Assembly (NCBI RefSeq): GCF_007004065.1
Contig: NZ_VFSV01000014.1
Span: 483 to 64,482 of the forward strand
Source of the DNA: Palleronia caenipelagi
Lineage (GTDB): Bacteria; Pseudomonadota; Alphaproteobacteria; Rhodobacterales; Rhodobacteraceae
DNA length: 64,000 nucleotides
Direction of reading: 5' to 3'
Under the pieces are notes generated by a model. That model searched no databases. It saw only the letters and a program-made list of their open reading frames with translations, and was not told the origin of the DNA. Positions 16,573 to 25,530 of this stretch are shown one piece after another. A program made the translations under genes and the position numbers. Positions within the stretch are counted from its first letter, which is position 1, and every line of letters starts with the position of its first letter.

Positions 16573-18633
16573 ATGATGGCGGATGCTGTGATCTTCGACC
16601 CGATGCTGCCCTGGCCGGTAATCGCCGGGTTGGGTGTGCTGGCCTTGATACTGGTGGCGCTGGCGCTCTGGCGGGGGTTGCCGGGCTGGGGCCTCCGGGG
16701 GCTCGCGGCGCTGGTGCTGCTGACCGCGCTCTCGGGGCCGTCGCTGGTGGACGAAGCGCGCGACCCGCTGGGGGATATCCTTATCGCTGTGGTCGATGAC
16801 AGCGCCTCGCAAGTTCTGAGCGACCGGCCCGACCAGACCGACGCGGCGCTGGCCCGGCTGGAAGCGCAGGTGGCGGCTCTGCCGGATACCGAGCTGCGTG
16901 TGGTGAGGGTGGGGGACAGTCCCGATAACGCGGGCAGCCTCGTCATGACCGCACTCACCGAGGCGCTGGCAGAGGCCCCCGCCGCGCGGATCGCCGGGGC
17001 GGTGGTGATCTCAGACGGGCAGATCCACGACATGGAGCGCGCACCTGCGATGACCGCGCCACTGCATCTGTTGCGCACGGGCCGGGACAGCGACTGGGAC
17101 CGGCGGCTGGTGATCACGACGGCTCCGGCCTTTGCCATTCTGGGCGAAGAGGTCGCGGTGAGACTGAAGGTCGAAGATCAGGGCCGCGCGCCCCGGGGCT
17201 TGGATTCGGTGCCGCTCGATATCGCGGTGGATGGGGGCGAGCCGCGCCGGTTTACGGTGCCTCTGGGGCAGGAGATGGAGTTGCCCGTGCGCCTGCCGCA
17301 TGCGGGCCAGAACATTATTCAGATCTCCACCCCTGTGGCCGAGGGCGAGCTGACCGATCGCAACAATGCTGCCGTGGTGCAGATGAACGGGGTGCGCGAC
17401 CGGTTGCGGGTGCTGCTGGTCTCGGGCGAACCCCATCCGGGCGAGCGCACCTGGCGCAATCTGCTGAAATCCGATGCCAGCGTGGATCTGGTACATTTTA
17501 CCATTCTGCGCCCACCGGAAAAGCAGGACGGGGTGCCGGTCTCGGAGCTGTCGCTGATCGCCTTTCCCACGCGGGAGCTGTTTCTGGAAAAGATCGACGA
17601 GTTCGATCTGATCATCTTTGACCGCTACAAACTCCGGGGAATCCTGCCTGCACTCTATCTCGATAACGTGCGTCGATACGTGGAGAGCGGCGGGGCGGTG
17701 CTGGTCGCGGCGGGTCCGGACTTTGCCTCTGCCGCCTCGCTCTACCGGTCGCAACTGCGCCCGATCCTGCCCGGAGCACCCACGGCGCGGGTGCTGGAGG
17801 AGCCCTACCTGCCCCGCCTGACTGAGACCGGCGAACGGCATCCGGTGACGCGGGGCCTCGGCAGAGCGACGGCGGAGAGCGATCCCGACTGGGGGCGTTG
17901 GTTGCGGCAGGTGGAGCTGGAGGCGACCGGCGGAGGGCAGGTGGTGATGACCGGGGCCGATGACGGGCCGCTGCTGATCCTTGGCCGGTTCGGGCAAGGT
18001 CGCTCGGCGCTGCTGGGCTCCGATCAGGCGTGGCTCTGGTCGCGTGGCTTCGAGGGCGGGGGGCCGCAGCTCGACCTGCTGCGCCGGGTGGCCCATTGGG
18101 CGATGCAGGAGCCGGAGCTGGAGGAAGAAGCGCTGAGCCTCGCCTCCGACCAGACCGGACTGCGCATCACGCGGCGCACTCTGGGGGACAGCATCGGGTC
18201 GGCTGAGGTGACCGCGCCCGATGGAACGGTTGCCACTGTAACGCTGGAACAGATCGCGCCGGGGCTCTTCGAGACGGTGTTGCCCGCCGAGGATCCGGGG
18301 CTTTACCGGGTGACCGAAGGGGAACGAGAGGCGGTGATTGCGCTGGGACCAAGGGCACCGCGCGAATTCGAGGAAACCGTGGCCACCGGCGTGCTCATGG
18401 CTCCGGTCATTGATGCTGTGCGCGGCGGGATCGTGGTGCTGGAGGATGGCGTGCCGCGCTTGCGGGCCGTGCGTGAGGGCCAGCCGGCGGCCGGGCGGGG
18501 CTGGATCGGCTACATGCCGCGCGGGGCCTATCTGACGGTCGATCAGACCACCACGCCGCTCCTGCCCGGCTGGGTGTGGCTGATCCTTGCGGCAGGGCTC
18601 GCCATCGGCGGCTGGCTGCGCGAAGGGCGCTGA
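16573..18633 (+). CDS. Large membrane protein of the MoxR operon (glutamine-amidotransferase-like)
   Basis: A 686-residue protein with two N-terminal membrane helices, a long extracytoplasmic part and a C-terminal helix (WVWLILAAGLAIGGWL). The first soluble part resembles a VWA fold (ILIAVVDDSASQVLSD, AGAVVISDGQIHD). The middle (RVLLVSGEPHPGERTWRNLL to VESGGAVLVAAGPDF) resembles a class I glutamine-amidotransferase-like fold without an obvious catalytic Cys. It starts four bases after the DUF4159 gene; two adjacent ATGs are possible. Last gene of the MoxR module. Confidence 0.82.
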   Translation: MMADAVIFDPMLPWPVIAGLGVLALILVALALWRGLPGWGLRGLAALVLLTALSGPSLVDEARDPLGDILIAVVDDSASQVLSDRPDQTDAALARLEAQVAALPDTELRVVRVGDSPDNAGSLVMTALTEALAEAPAARIAGAVVISDGQIHDMERAPAMTAPLHLLRTGRDSDWDRRLVITTAPAFAILGEEVAVRLKVEDQGRAPRGLDSVPLDIAVDGGEPRRFTVPLGQEMELPVRLPHAGQNIIQISTPVAEGELTDRNNAAVVQMNGVRDRLRVLLVSGEPHPGERTWRNLLKSDASVDLVHFTILRPPEKQDGVPVSELSLIAFPTRELFLEKIDEFDLIIFDRYKLRGILPALYLDNVRRYVESGGAVLVAAGPDFASAASLYRSQLRPILPGAPTARVLEEPYLPRLTETGERHPVTRGLGRATAESDPDWGRWLRQVELEATGGGQVVMTGADDGPLLILGRFGQGRSALLGSDQAWLWSRGFEGGGPQLDLLRRVAHWAMQEPELEEEALSLASDQTGLRITRRTLGDSIGSAEVTAPDGTVATVTLEQIAPGLFETVLPAEDPGLYRVTEGEREAVIALGPRAPREFEETVATGVLMAPVIDAVRGGIVVLEDGVPRLRAVREGQPAAGRGWIGYMPRGAYLTVDQTTTPLLPGWVWLILAAGLAIGGWLREGR

Positions 18634-18717
18634 TCCCGCGCGATTCCTCTGGAAGCCGGTGCCAGCGCGCCCTATCTCCGCCGGGACAGACCCCCTCTTG
18701 CACCGGAGTGCCCCCCG

Positions 18718-19479
18718 ATGATTGATCTACTGAGCCAACCCCAGGCATGGGCGGCGTTTGCGGCCCTTGTGACGATGGAAATCGTGCTGGGGATCGACAA
18801 CCTGATCTTTATTTCCATCGTCTCCGGAAAATTGCCCGAAAAGCAGGCCAAGCTCGCCCAGCGCATCGGCATCTCGCTGGCGCTGATCCTGCGGCTGGCG
18901 CTATTGTCGGTCATCGCGTGGATCGTCGGGCTGACGGCGCCGGTCATCGATCTCGGGATTCAGGGCGCCCCAGGGCCCCATGGCGAGCCGACCTTTGAGA
19001 CGGCGCTCTCGTGGCGGGACCTGATCCTGATCGCTGGGGGAATCTTTCTCTGCATCAAGGCCTCGCAGGAGATCGTCCACAAGGTCACGCCGGAGGATCA
19101 CTCGGGCGGAACACAGAAAGCGGCGGCCTCTCTCGGGGTAGCCATCGCGCAGATCATCGCGCTGGATGCGGTGTTCTCCATCGACTCGATCCTGACCGCC
19201 ATCGGGATGACCAACGAACTGCCGATCATGGTCGCGGCGGTCATCGTCGCGGTGGGGGTCATGTTTGCCGCTGCCGGTCCGGTGACGCGGTTCGTCAATG
19301 CCAATCCGTCGGTGGTGATCCTCGCGCTCGCTTTCCTGTTGATGATCGGCATGGTGCTGATTGCGGACGGGTTCGGCGTGCATGTGCCCAAGGGCTACAT
19401 TTACTCGGCCATGGCCTTTGCGGTGCTGGTCGAGATCCTCAACATGCTGGCACGGCGGCGGAAGAAAGCCGCCGCCTGA
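18718..19479 (+). CDS. TerC-family integral membrane protein
   Basis: A 253-residue TerC protein with about seven membrane helices. The signature MEIVLGIDNLIFISI and the second acidic motif ALDAVFSIDSILTAIGM supply the intramembrane Asp residues seen in metal-transporting TerC proteins. Members export manganese or help metallate exoenzymes; which applies here is unknown. It follows the MoxR operon by 84 bases on the same strand, probably with its own promoter. Confidence 0.9.
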   Translation: MIDLLSQPQAWAAFAALVTMEIVLGIDNLIFISIVSGKLPEKQAKLAQRIGISLALILRLALLSVIAWIVGLTAPVIDLGIQGAPGPHGEPTFETALSWRDLILIAGGIFLCIKASQEIVHKVTPEDHSGGTQKAAASLGVAIAQIIALDAVFSIDSILTAIGMTNELPIMVAAVIVAVGVMFAAAGPVTRFVNANPSVVILALAFLLMIGMVLIADGFGVHVPKGYIYSAMAFAVLVEILNMLARRRKKAAA

Positions 19480-19488
19480 CACAGCGCC

Positions 19489-19842
19489 TCAGGGCAAGGG
19501 GATGGTGACGGGCTCACTGTCCCAGCCCGTGGTCAGGGTCCGGGCGCGGATGACAATCTCCGTCAGACCGTCCGGGATCACCACACCACTGAGCGACCGG
19601 GTAAAGGGCTGCTCGGTCTCGTGGGGATGGGCCAGCACTCGCGTGCCCAGCACGGTCCCGTCCGGCGCCTCGACCCGCCAGCCATCGGCGTAATCCTCCC
19701 AGCCGGTTTCAGGATGCGAGATCGTGACCGAGACCCGGTAGCTGTCGCCATTGGGCCGGAGGTCCACGCCCTCGATCTGTGCCGGATGGGCGAAAGCGGA
19801 TCCTGAAGATAGGATGCCGAGCGCGAGGAACGTGGCTTTCAT
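19489..19842 (-). CDS. Small secreted protein
   Basis: A 117-residue protein with a clear signal peptide (MKATFLALGILSSGSAFA). The mature part resembles a small beta-rich domain (VSVTISHPETGWEDYADGW). Similar proteins occur in Rhodobacteraceae without known function. It overlaps the DUF599 gene by four bases, so the two are co-translated. It converges with terC. Confidence 0.75.
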   Translation of the reverse strand: MKATFLALGILSSGSAFAHPAQIEGVDLRPNGDSYRVSVTISHPETGWEDYADGWRVEAPDGTVLGTRVLAHPHETEQPFTRSLSGVVIPDGLTEIVIRARTLTTGWDSEPVTIPLP

Positions 19843-20558
19843 GGGCGTTTGTCCTTTTGGTCATCCCGGAGGATGCGGTGAGGAATCGAGCGGAATTCCC
19901 GTGACCAGATCACCCAGAACACGAAGAGCGATGCAACGGCGAGCTGGATTGGCCCGATCAGCCACGCGAGCGTCGAGAGGGCGAGGTAGAGCGCCCGCAG
20001 TCCCCGGTTGAAGTTCCACGCTGCGCGGATGTTCAGTTCGGCGGCCTGCGCTGCGCGGTGGGCGGCGATCGGGTCCGACGGGTCGTTCGGCACCGCGGCC
20101 ATGACCACGGCGCAGTATCCGAAAATCCGGTTCGACCAGAGGAATTTCAGGAAGGCTTCGGTGAGGATCACGACGATGATGACAAGCTTGATCTGCTCTG
20201 CCCGGGCATCGGGGCTCACCCCCAGATCCTGCGCGACGCCGGTGAATTGCTCGATATTGCCGATCAGTGCCAATGCACCGCCGATGGCGATGACCGTGGT
20301 GGAGGCGAGGAAGGTCGTGCTTTGCCGGAGCGAGCCCAGGATCGTCGCGTCGAAAATACGCGGATCGCGGGTCAGCATCTGCCGCATCCATTCGCGCCGG
20401 TGCTGGATCATCAGGACGGTGACCGAGGGGGTTTTCGCGGTTTCACTCTCGATCCGCAGGCTGAGGAGCTTCCAGCCGAGAAAGAGCGCCGTCACCGCAG
20501 CGTAATCCGCAATCGTCAGGACACTAAGTACTTCGAGGGTTGTCATGGGATCCGTCAT
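19839..20558 (-). CDS. DUF599 family membrane protein
   Basis: A 239-residue protein with four probable membrane helices (TIADYAAVTALFLGWKLL, TTFLASTTVIAIGGALALIG, IKLVIIVVILTEAFLKFLW and a C-terminal pair). HRREWM and FNRGLRALYLALSTLAWLIGP are typical of DUF599. Function is not known. The start is uncertain between MTDPM and the ATG four codons later, since neither has a good ribosome site. It is divergent from glcD. Confidence 0.82.
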   Translation of the reverse strand: MTDPMTTLEVLSVLTIADYAAVTALFLGWKLLSLRIESETAKTPSVTVLMIQHRREWMRQMLTRDPRIFDATILGSLRQSTTFLASTTVIAIGGALALIGNIEQFTGVAQDLGVSPDARAEQIKLVIIVVILTEAFLKFLWSNRIFGYCAVVMAAVPNDPSDPIAAHRAAQAAELNIRAAWNFNRGLRALYLALSTLAWLIGPIQLAVASLFVFWVIWSREFRSIPHRILRDDQKDKRP

Positions 20559-20626
20559 ACTGCGGTGATGCGCCGCTTGCTACCGCGTCTTTCGCTGGCT
20601 ACGGTCGCGGGCAAAGGAGTCTGACC

Positions 20627-22126
20627 ATGGATATGCCGTCTCCCGACCCCCGAATTCTGCCTCGTCGCGATGAGATCATCCGGCGCCTCGCGGGCGTCCT
20701 GCCCGAGGACGCGCTGATCCACCGCGCAGCAGAGCTGAAGCCCTATGAATGCGACGCGCTCACGGCCTATGCCTGCCCACCCATGGCCGTGGTGCTGCCG
20801 TCCTCGACCGAGGAGGTCTCGGCCGTGCTGCGGATCTGCCATGACGAAGGTGTGCCGGTGGTGCCGCGCGGGGCGGGGACGTCGCTCGCGGGTGGGGCCT
20901 TGCCCACGGCGGATTGCGTGATCCTCGGCGTGGCGCGGCTGACCGGCGTTCTGGAGACGAATTTCGCGGACCGCTACATCCGGGTCGGCACGGGGCGAAC
21001 GAACCTGTCGGTGACCGGCGCGGTGGAGGGCGACGGGTTTTTCTACGCGCCCGACCCGTCCTCGCAGCTGGCCTGCTCCATTGCGGGGAATATCGCGATG
21101 AATGCGGGCGGGGCGCATTGCCTGAAATACGGCGTGACCACCAACAACCTGATGGGGGTGACGCTGGTCCTGATGGATGGCGAAGTCGTGGAGATCGGCG
21201 GTGGCCACATGGATGCGCCGGGGCTGGATCTGCTGGGGCTCGTTTGCGGCTCCGAGGGGCAGTTGGGCGTGGTGACCGAAGCGACCCTGCGCATCCTGCC
21301 GAAACCCGAGGGCGCGCGGCCGGTGCTGATCGGCTATGACAGCCTTGAGACAGCAGGTCAGTGCGTCAGCGACATCATCCGCTCCGGTATCCTGCCGGTG
21401 GCCATCGAGTTCATGGACCGGCCTTGTATCCGGGCGACGGAGGCGTTCGCGGGGGCGGGCTACCCTGATTGCGCAGCGCTGCTGATCGTCGAGGTCGAGG
21501 GCTCTGATCCGGAAATCGAGGAGCAACTGGGTCAGATCACCGAGATCGCCCGGCGGCTGGACCCGGTGGAGCTGCGCGTCAGTCAGTCGGCGGAAGAAAG
21601 CGCGCGGATCTGGCTGGGGCGCAAGTCGGCCTTTGGGGCCATGGGGCAGATCAACGACTATATCTGTCTCGACGGCACGATCCCGGTGACCGAGCTTCCC
21701 CGGGTTCTGGGGCGGATCGAGGAATTGTCTGAGGAATATGGCCTAGGCGTGGCCAATGTGTTCCATGCGGGCGACGGAAATATGCACCCGCTGATCCTGT
21801 TCAATGCGAACAAGGAGGGGGATCTGGAGAAGGCCGAGGCGCTCGGGGCCGAAATTCTGAAGACCTGCGTCGAGGTGGGGGGCTGTCTGTCCGGCGAGCA
21901 CGGGATTGGCGTGGAGAAGCGCGATCTGATGTCGGTGCAATATGACCCCGCCGATCTGGAAGCGCAGATGCGGGTGAAGGATGTGTTTGATCCAAAGTGG
22001 CTGTTGAACCCGGCGAAGGTGTTTCCTTTGGAGGTATCGAGGAGCAGGCGGACCGGCGAGGGGCTCCGCCCCGCTGCTGTGCAGCCCCCGGGGTATTTGG
22101 AGACACAAAGAGGAACAGGCTCGTGA
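20627..22126 (+). CDS. glcD: Glycolate oxidase FAD subunit GlcD
   Basis: FAD-linked subunit that oxidises glycolate (or D-lactate) to the 2-oxo acid. The FAD-binding part carries VVPRGAGTSLAGGALP and PDPSSQLACSIAGNIAMNAGG; the C-terminal domain has NVFHAGDGNMHPL and GEHGIGVEKR. Length is 499 residues. AAAGGAG precedes the ATG. It is the first gene of a complete glcDEF operon, with a one-base overlap to glcE. A separate glycolate regulator is not visible nearby. Confidence 0.93.
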   Translation: MDMPSPDPRILPRRDEIIRRLAGVLPEDALIHRAAELKPYECDALTAYACPPMAVVLPSSTEEVSAVLRICHDEGVPVVPRGAGTSLAGGALPTADCVILGVARLTGVLETNFADRYIRVGTGRTNLSVTGAVEGDGFFYAPDPSSQLACSIAGNIAMNAGGAHCLKYGVTTNNLMGVTLVLMDGEVVEIGGGHMDAPGLDLLGLVCGSEGQLGVVTEATLRILPKPEGARPVLIGYDSLETAGQCVSDIIRSGILPVAIEFMDRPCIRATEAFAGAGYPDCAALLIVEVEGSDPEIEEQLGQITEIARRLDPVELRVSQSAEESARIWLGRKSAFGAMGQINDYICLDGTIPVTELPRVLGRIEELSEEYGLGVANVFHAGDGNMHPLILFNANKEGDLEKAEALGAEILKTCVEVGGCLSGEHGIGVEKRDLMSVQYDPADLEAQMRVKDVFDPKWLLNPAKVFPLEVSRSRRTGEGLRPAAVQPPGYLETQRGTGS

Positions 22127-23211
22127 TGCGGCCCGAAAGCGAGGCGGAGCTGGCCGACGTTTTACGGAGCGCTGAGGGTTCTGTGGCGATCCGGGGTGGC
22201 AGGACTCGGGCGCCGGCGGAACTGCCGGAGGGTCTGGTGATCTCGACGGCGGGGCTGAGCGGGATCCGGCTCTATGAGCCCGGGGCGCTGACTTTGGTGG
22301 CCGGGGCGGGTACGCCGCTGGCGGAGATCGAGGCGGCTTTGACGGCGGAAGGGCAGAGGCTGGCCTTCGAGCCCTGGGATGCGTCAGTGGTTCTGGGGCG
22401 GTCCGGGCGATCTACGCTGGGCGGTGTGATCGCGACGAATGCTTCTGGCCCGCGCAGGATTGTCGCGGGTGCGGCGCGGGATGCGGCTCTGGGAGTGCGG
22501 CTCGTGGATGGCGCGGGTGAGGTGATCCGGGCAGGCGGCCGGGTGATGAAAAACGTCACAGGGGTTGATCTGGTGCGGTTGGCCTGTGGATCGCGCGGGA
22601 CGCTGGGGGTGATCACCGAAGTGAGCCTGAAGACCCAGCCGGGTCCGGCGGATGCCGCGACACTGGTAGCGGAGGGGCTCTCACCCGGGGCAGCGGTTGC
22701 GGCGATGCAGGCGGCGCTGGGGACGGCGTTCGAGGTCAACGGCGCGGCCCATGATCCGGCGCGCGGGGAGACGGCGTTGCGGCTGGAAGGGTCGGCTTTG
22801 TCTGTGGAACTGCGCGCGGAGCGGTTGACGAAAGCGCTGGCGGGTCATGGGGACTGGCATGTGGAGCGTGGCCGGGATTGGGCGCGCGTGCGGGATGCGG
22901 CGGATCTGGCAGGATCGGGGGATCTTTGGCGGATCTCGGTGCGGTCCTCGGATGCGGCGGACCTCGTGGCGCTGTTGCCGGGACGGTGGCTGATGGACTG
23001 GGGGGGCGGGCTGATCTGGGCTGAGGCACCCGCTGGTACGGACCTGCGGCAGCTCATGAGCTGTGCCGGGCACGCGACGCTGGTGCGTGCGACCCCCGAG
23101 ACCCACGGACGGCTCGGTACACTGCACCCGGAATCTGCGGGTGTTCAGAGGCTGAGTGACGGGATCGCGGCCCGGTTCGATCCGCGCGGCCTGTTTCGAT
23201 CTGCGGCCTGA
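22126..23211 (+). CDS. glcE: Glycolate oxidase subunit GlcE
   Basis: Second FAD-domain subunit of glycolate oxidase, 361 residues. It keeps the FAD-binding pattern in shortened form (VAIRGGRTRAP, TLGGVIATNASGP, ACGSRGTLGVITEVSLK). The start MRPESEAEL follows AAAGAGGAACAGG; a GTG one codon earlier is also possible. It lies between glcD and glcF on the same strand and should be required for the complex. Confidence 0.92.
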   Translation: MRPESEAELADVLRSAEGSVAIRGGRTRAPAELPEGLVISTAGLSGIRLYEPGALTLVAGAGTPLAEIEAALTAEGQRLAFEPWDASVVLGRSGRSTLGGVIATNASGPRRIVAGAARDAALGVRLVDGAGEVIRAGGRVMKNVTGVDLVRLACGSRGTLGVITEVSLKTQPGPADAATLVAEGLSPGAAVAAMQAALGTAFEVNGAAHDPARGETALRLEGSALSVELRAERLTKALAGHGDWHVERGRDWARVRDAADLAGSGDLWRISVRSSDAADLVALLPGRWLMDWGGGLIWAEAPAGTDLRQLMSCAGHATLVRATPETHGRLGTLHPESAGVQRLSDGIAARFDPRGLFRSAA

Positions 23212-23223
23212 GAGGAGCGCCCG

Positions 23224-24528
23224 GTGCAAACGAATTTTACCGAAACGCAGTTGCAGGACCCGGACATTGCGCGCTCGAATGAGGTGCTGCGCAGTTGCGT
23301 CCATTGCGGGTTTTGTACCGCGACCTGCCCGACCTATCAGCTCTTGGGCGAGGAGAACGACTCGCCCCGAGGGCGGATCTACCTGATCAAGGACATGCTG
23401 GAGACAGGCCGCGCGGCCGATGCGGAAACCGTCAAGCATATCGACCGATGTCTGTCCTGCCTGTCCTGCATGTCCACTTGCCCGTCCGGCGTACATTACA
23501 TGCATTTGGTGGACCATGCCCGCGCCCATATCGAGCGAACCTACAAGCGTCCGCTCTGGGATCGCACGTTGCGGCGGATGCTGGCGATGATTCTGCCTTA
23601 TCCGGGGCGCTTTCGGCTGGCCCTGCGGGCGGCGGGCCTGGCCCGCCCGCTGAGCGCCATGATGCCGGACAAGCGGCTCCGCGCCATGCTGGAACTGGCG
23701 CCGAAGCGCGTTGCGCCCGCGTCGGACGTGGACCGGCCGCAGGTCCATCGGACTGAGGTCGCGCCGCGGATGCGGGTGGCGCTGCTGACCGGCTGCGCGC
23801 AATCGGCGCTCGATCCGGAGATCAACGCCGCAACAGTGCGGCTTCTGACCCGACTGGGCTGTGAGGTGGTGATCGCCGAGGGGATGGGGTGTTGTGGCGC
23901 ACTTACCCATCACATGGGGCAGGTAGATCAGAGCCACACTCAGGCGGCGGCTAATATCCGCGCCTGGATGGCGGTAAAGGCCAGCGGTGGTCTGGACGCG
24001 ATCGTGATCAACACCAGCGGTTGTGGCACTACGGTCAAGGATTACGGCCATATGATGCGCCAGACGGATCTGGCCGCTGAGGCTGCTGAGGTGTCTGGCC
24101 TCGCCTGTGATATCTCGGAACTTCTGGAACGCCTGGTGACCGAAGACCTGCCTCTGCGGGACGACCGGACCCACGAGGGGATGCGGGTCGCCTATCATGC
24201 TGCCTGCTCGCTCCAGCATGGGCAAGGGGTGAAACAGGCCCCCAAGACGCTCCTGAAGCGCGCCGGATTCGATGTTGTCGAGCCCGTGGACAGTCATCTC
24301 TGCTGTGGTTCGGCGGGGACGTATAACATCCTGCAACCTGAGATCGCCGGGCAGTTGCGCGACCGTAAGGTCGGCACGCTGGAGCGGCTACAGCCGGAGG
24401 TGATCGCAGCCGGGAATATTGGCTGCATGACCCAGATCGGCACTGGGACTGATCTGCCGATTGTGCACACGGTGGAACTGCTCGATTGGGCGAGCGGAGG
24501 TCCGAAGCCCCGCAAATTGTCTCGGTGA
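23224..24528 (+). CDS. glcF: Glycolate oxidase iron-sulfur subunit GlcF
   Basis: Iron-sulfur subunit that passes electrons towards the quinone pool. Two ferredoxin-type motifs are present (CVHCGFCTATCPTY, CLSCLSCMSTCPSG), followed by two CCG-type domains (GMGCCGALTHHMG, LCCGSAGTYN). It starts with GTG preceded by GAGAGGAG and has 434 residues, typical of GlcF. Last gene of glcDEF. Confidence 0.94.
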   Translation: MQTNFTETQLQDPDIARSNEVLRSCVHCGFCTATCPTYQLLGEENDSPRGRIYLIKDMLETGRAADAETVKHIDRCLSCLSCMSTCPSGVHYMHLVDHARAHIERTYKRPLWDRTLRRMLAMILPYPGRFRLALRAAGLARPLSAMMPDKRLRAMLELAPKRVAPASDVDRPQVHRTEVAPRMRVALLTGCAQSALDPEINAATVRLLTRLGCEVVIAEGMGCCGALTHHMGQVDQSHTQAAANIRAWMAVKASGGLDAIVINTSGCGTTVKDYGHMMRQTDLAAEAAEVSGLACDISELLERLVTEDLPLRDDRTHEGMRVAYHAACSLQHGQGVKQAPKTLLKRAGFDVVEPVDSHLCCGSAGTYNILQPEIAGQLRDRKVGTLERLQPEVIAAGNIGCMTQIGTGTDLPIVHTVELLDWASGGPKPRKLSR

Positions 24529-24580
24529 TTTCCACACAACTTCAGTTTTCCGAAACCCTGCTCCTGTAGACGTCCTGCCC

Positions 24581-25360
24581 ATGAGAGGGATGAAGGAGAT
24601 GGTTGTGCAACATGCGGTTCGAGCGTTGTGGATCTTCGTGTTTTGTGTGGCTGGGATGTCTCAAGCCTCGGCGGAGGGCACACCGTTCGATGCGGTGGGT
24701 CGGCTCAATCTGGGAGGTAGCGAGTACTGCACTGCAACCCTCATTGATGAGCAGTTCGTCGTGACAGCGGCACATTGTGTTGTGAGTGAAACGGGGACTC
24801 CGCGTGCTTTGGAAGGTCTGTCATTTCAGGCCGGCCTTTCTGGCAAAACGGCCCGCGCAGTTCGCAAGGTGAGGCGCGTTCTGATGCCCCGGGACTTCTC
24901 AGGAGATATGCAGGAACTGGCAAATCTGGCGCGGGATGTGGCGCTGTTGGTTCTCGACACACCCGTATCGCGTCAGAAAATTGCGCCTCTCCGGGTCGCA
25001 CCGTCTGACGGGCAGATCTTTGGCTTCGCATCCTATTCCGGTCAGCGATCTACGCGGCTCACCGTTACTGAGGGGTGTGAAACCGCGCAGAGGTCTCAGG
25101 GCGCGTTGTTGCTGTCCTGCGAGGCCGAGCGCGGTGCGTCCGGTGCGCCGGTATTCGATCACGACGGCGCCGGTCAGATGCGACTTGTGTCTTTGATCAC
25201 GGCAGAAGCGCGGCTGGGTGGAATGTCCGTACTGATTGGCTCCGACCTCCCGGCTGCGCTGGCCGATTTTCTGGCCGAACTGCATGGTGATCGTGTGGAA
25301 TCATCGGAGGTTGCGATGGTACCCGGTTTGGTACCAGATCCGGTCTCGCGCGCCCACTGA
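24581..25360 (+). CDS. Secreted trypsin-like serine protease
   Basis: A 259-residue protein with a signal peptide (hydrophobic ALWIFVFCVAGMSQASA) and an S1-type fold. The catalytic triad is readable: His65 in TAAHC, Asp119 in RDVALL and Ser187 in GASGAP. The last motif departs from the usual GDSGGP. The start is uncertain: three in-frame ATGs (MRGMKEM) lie close together and the Shine-Dalgarno-like GAAGGAG falls inside them. Single gene on the plus strand after glcF; substrate unknown. Confidence 0.8.
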   Translation: MRGMKEMVVQHAVRALWIFVFCVAGMSQASAEGTPFDAVGRLNLGGSEYCTATLIDEQFVVTAAHCVVSETGTPRALEGLSFQAGLSGKTARAVRKVRRVLMPRDFSGDMQELANLARDVALLVLDTPVSRQKIAPLRVAPSDGQIFGFASYSGQRSTRLTVTEGCETAQRSQGALLLSCEAERGASGAPVFDHDGAGQMRLVSLITAEARLGGMSVLIGSDLPAALADFLAELHGDRVESSEVAMVPGLVPDPVSRAH

Positions 25361-25408
25361 TCCGGCATTCCGAGGGAAAGCGGACGGCGTTGTTCGGTGT
25401 GCTTGGAT

Positions 25409-25437
25409 CTTGAAATCGGGAAAGATGATCCACATCT
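25409..25437 (+). promoter_or_regulatory. Putative RpoH (sigma-32) promoter of hsp20
   Basis: CTTGAAA, a 14-base spacer and CCACATCT match the sigma-32 consensus (CTTGAAA, 11-16 bases, CCCCATnT) with one mismatch. It lies about 95 bases before the start of the small heat-shock gene, leaving a 5' leader long enough for an RNA thermometer. Confidence 0.65.
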
Positions 25438-25441
25438 CGTG

Positions 25442-25530
25442 TCTTGGCAGACGCCGGATCGGGTTTGCCAGATCGCTCGTCCCATAACGGGAGGGCAGAC
25501 TAACGTATCGCTTTTGAAAGGATGCACCCT
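25442..25530 (+). promoter_or_regulatory. ROSE-like RNA thermometer in the hsp20 leader
   Basis: Three successive hairpins can be drawn. The first pairs 25442-25449 with 25466-25472. The second has CCC/GGG flanking ATAAC (25481-25491). The third, 25507-25523, reads ATCGCTTTTGAAAGGAT: ATC pairs with GAT and CTT(T) with (A)AAG, leaving a bulged G opposite the Shine-Dalgarno. The UCGCU anti-Shine-Dalgarno with a bulged G is the hallmark of ROSE elements, which melt on heat shock. Confidence 0.6.
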
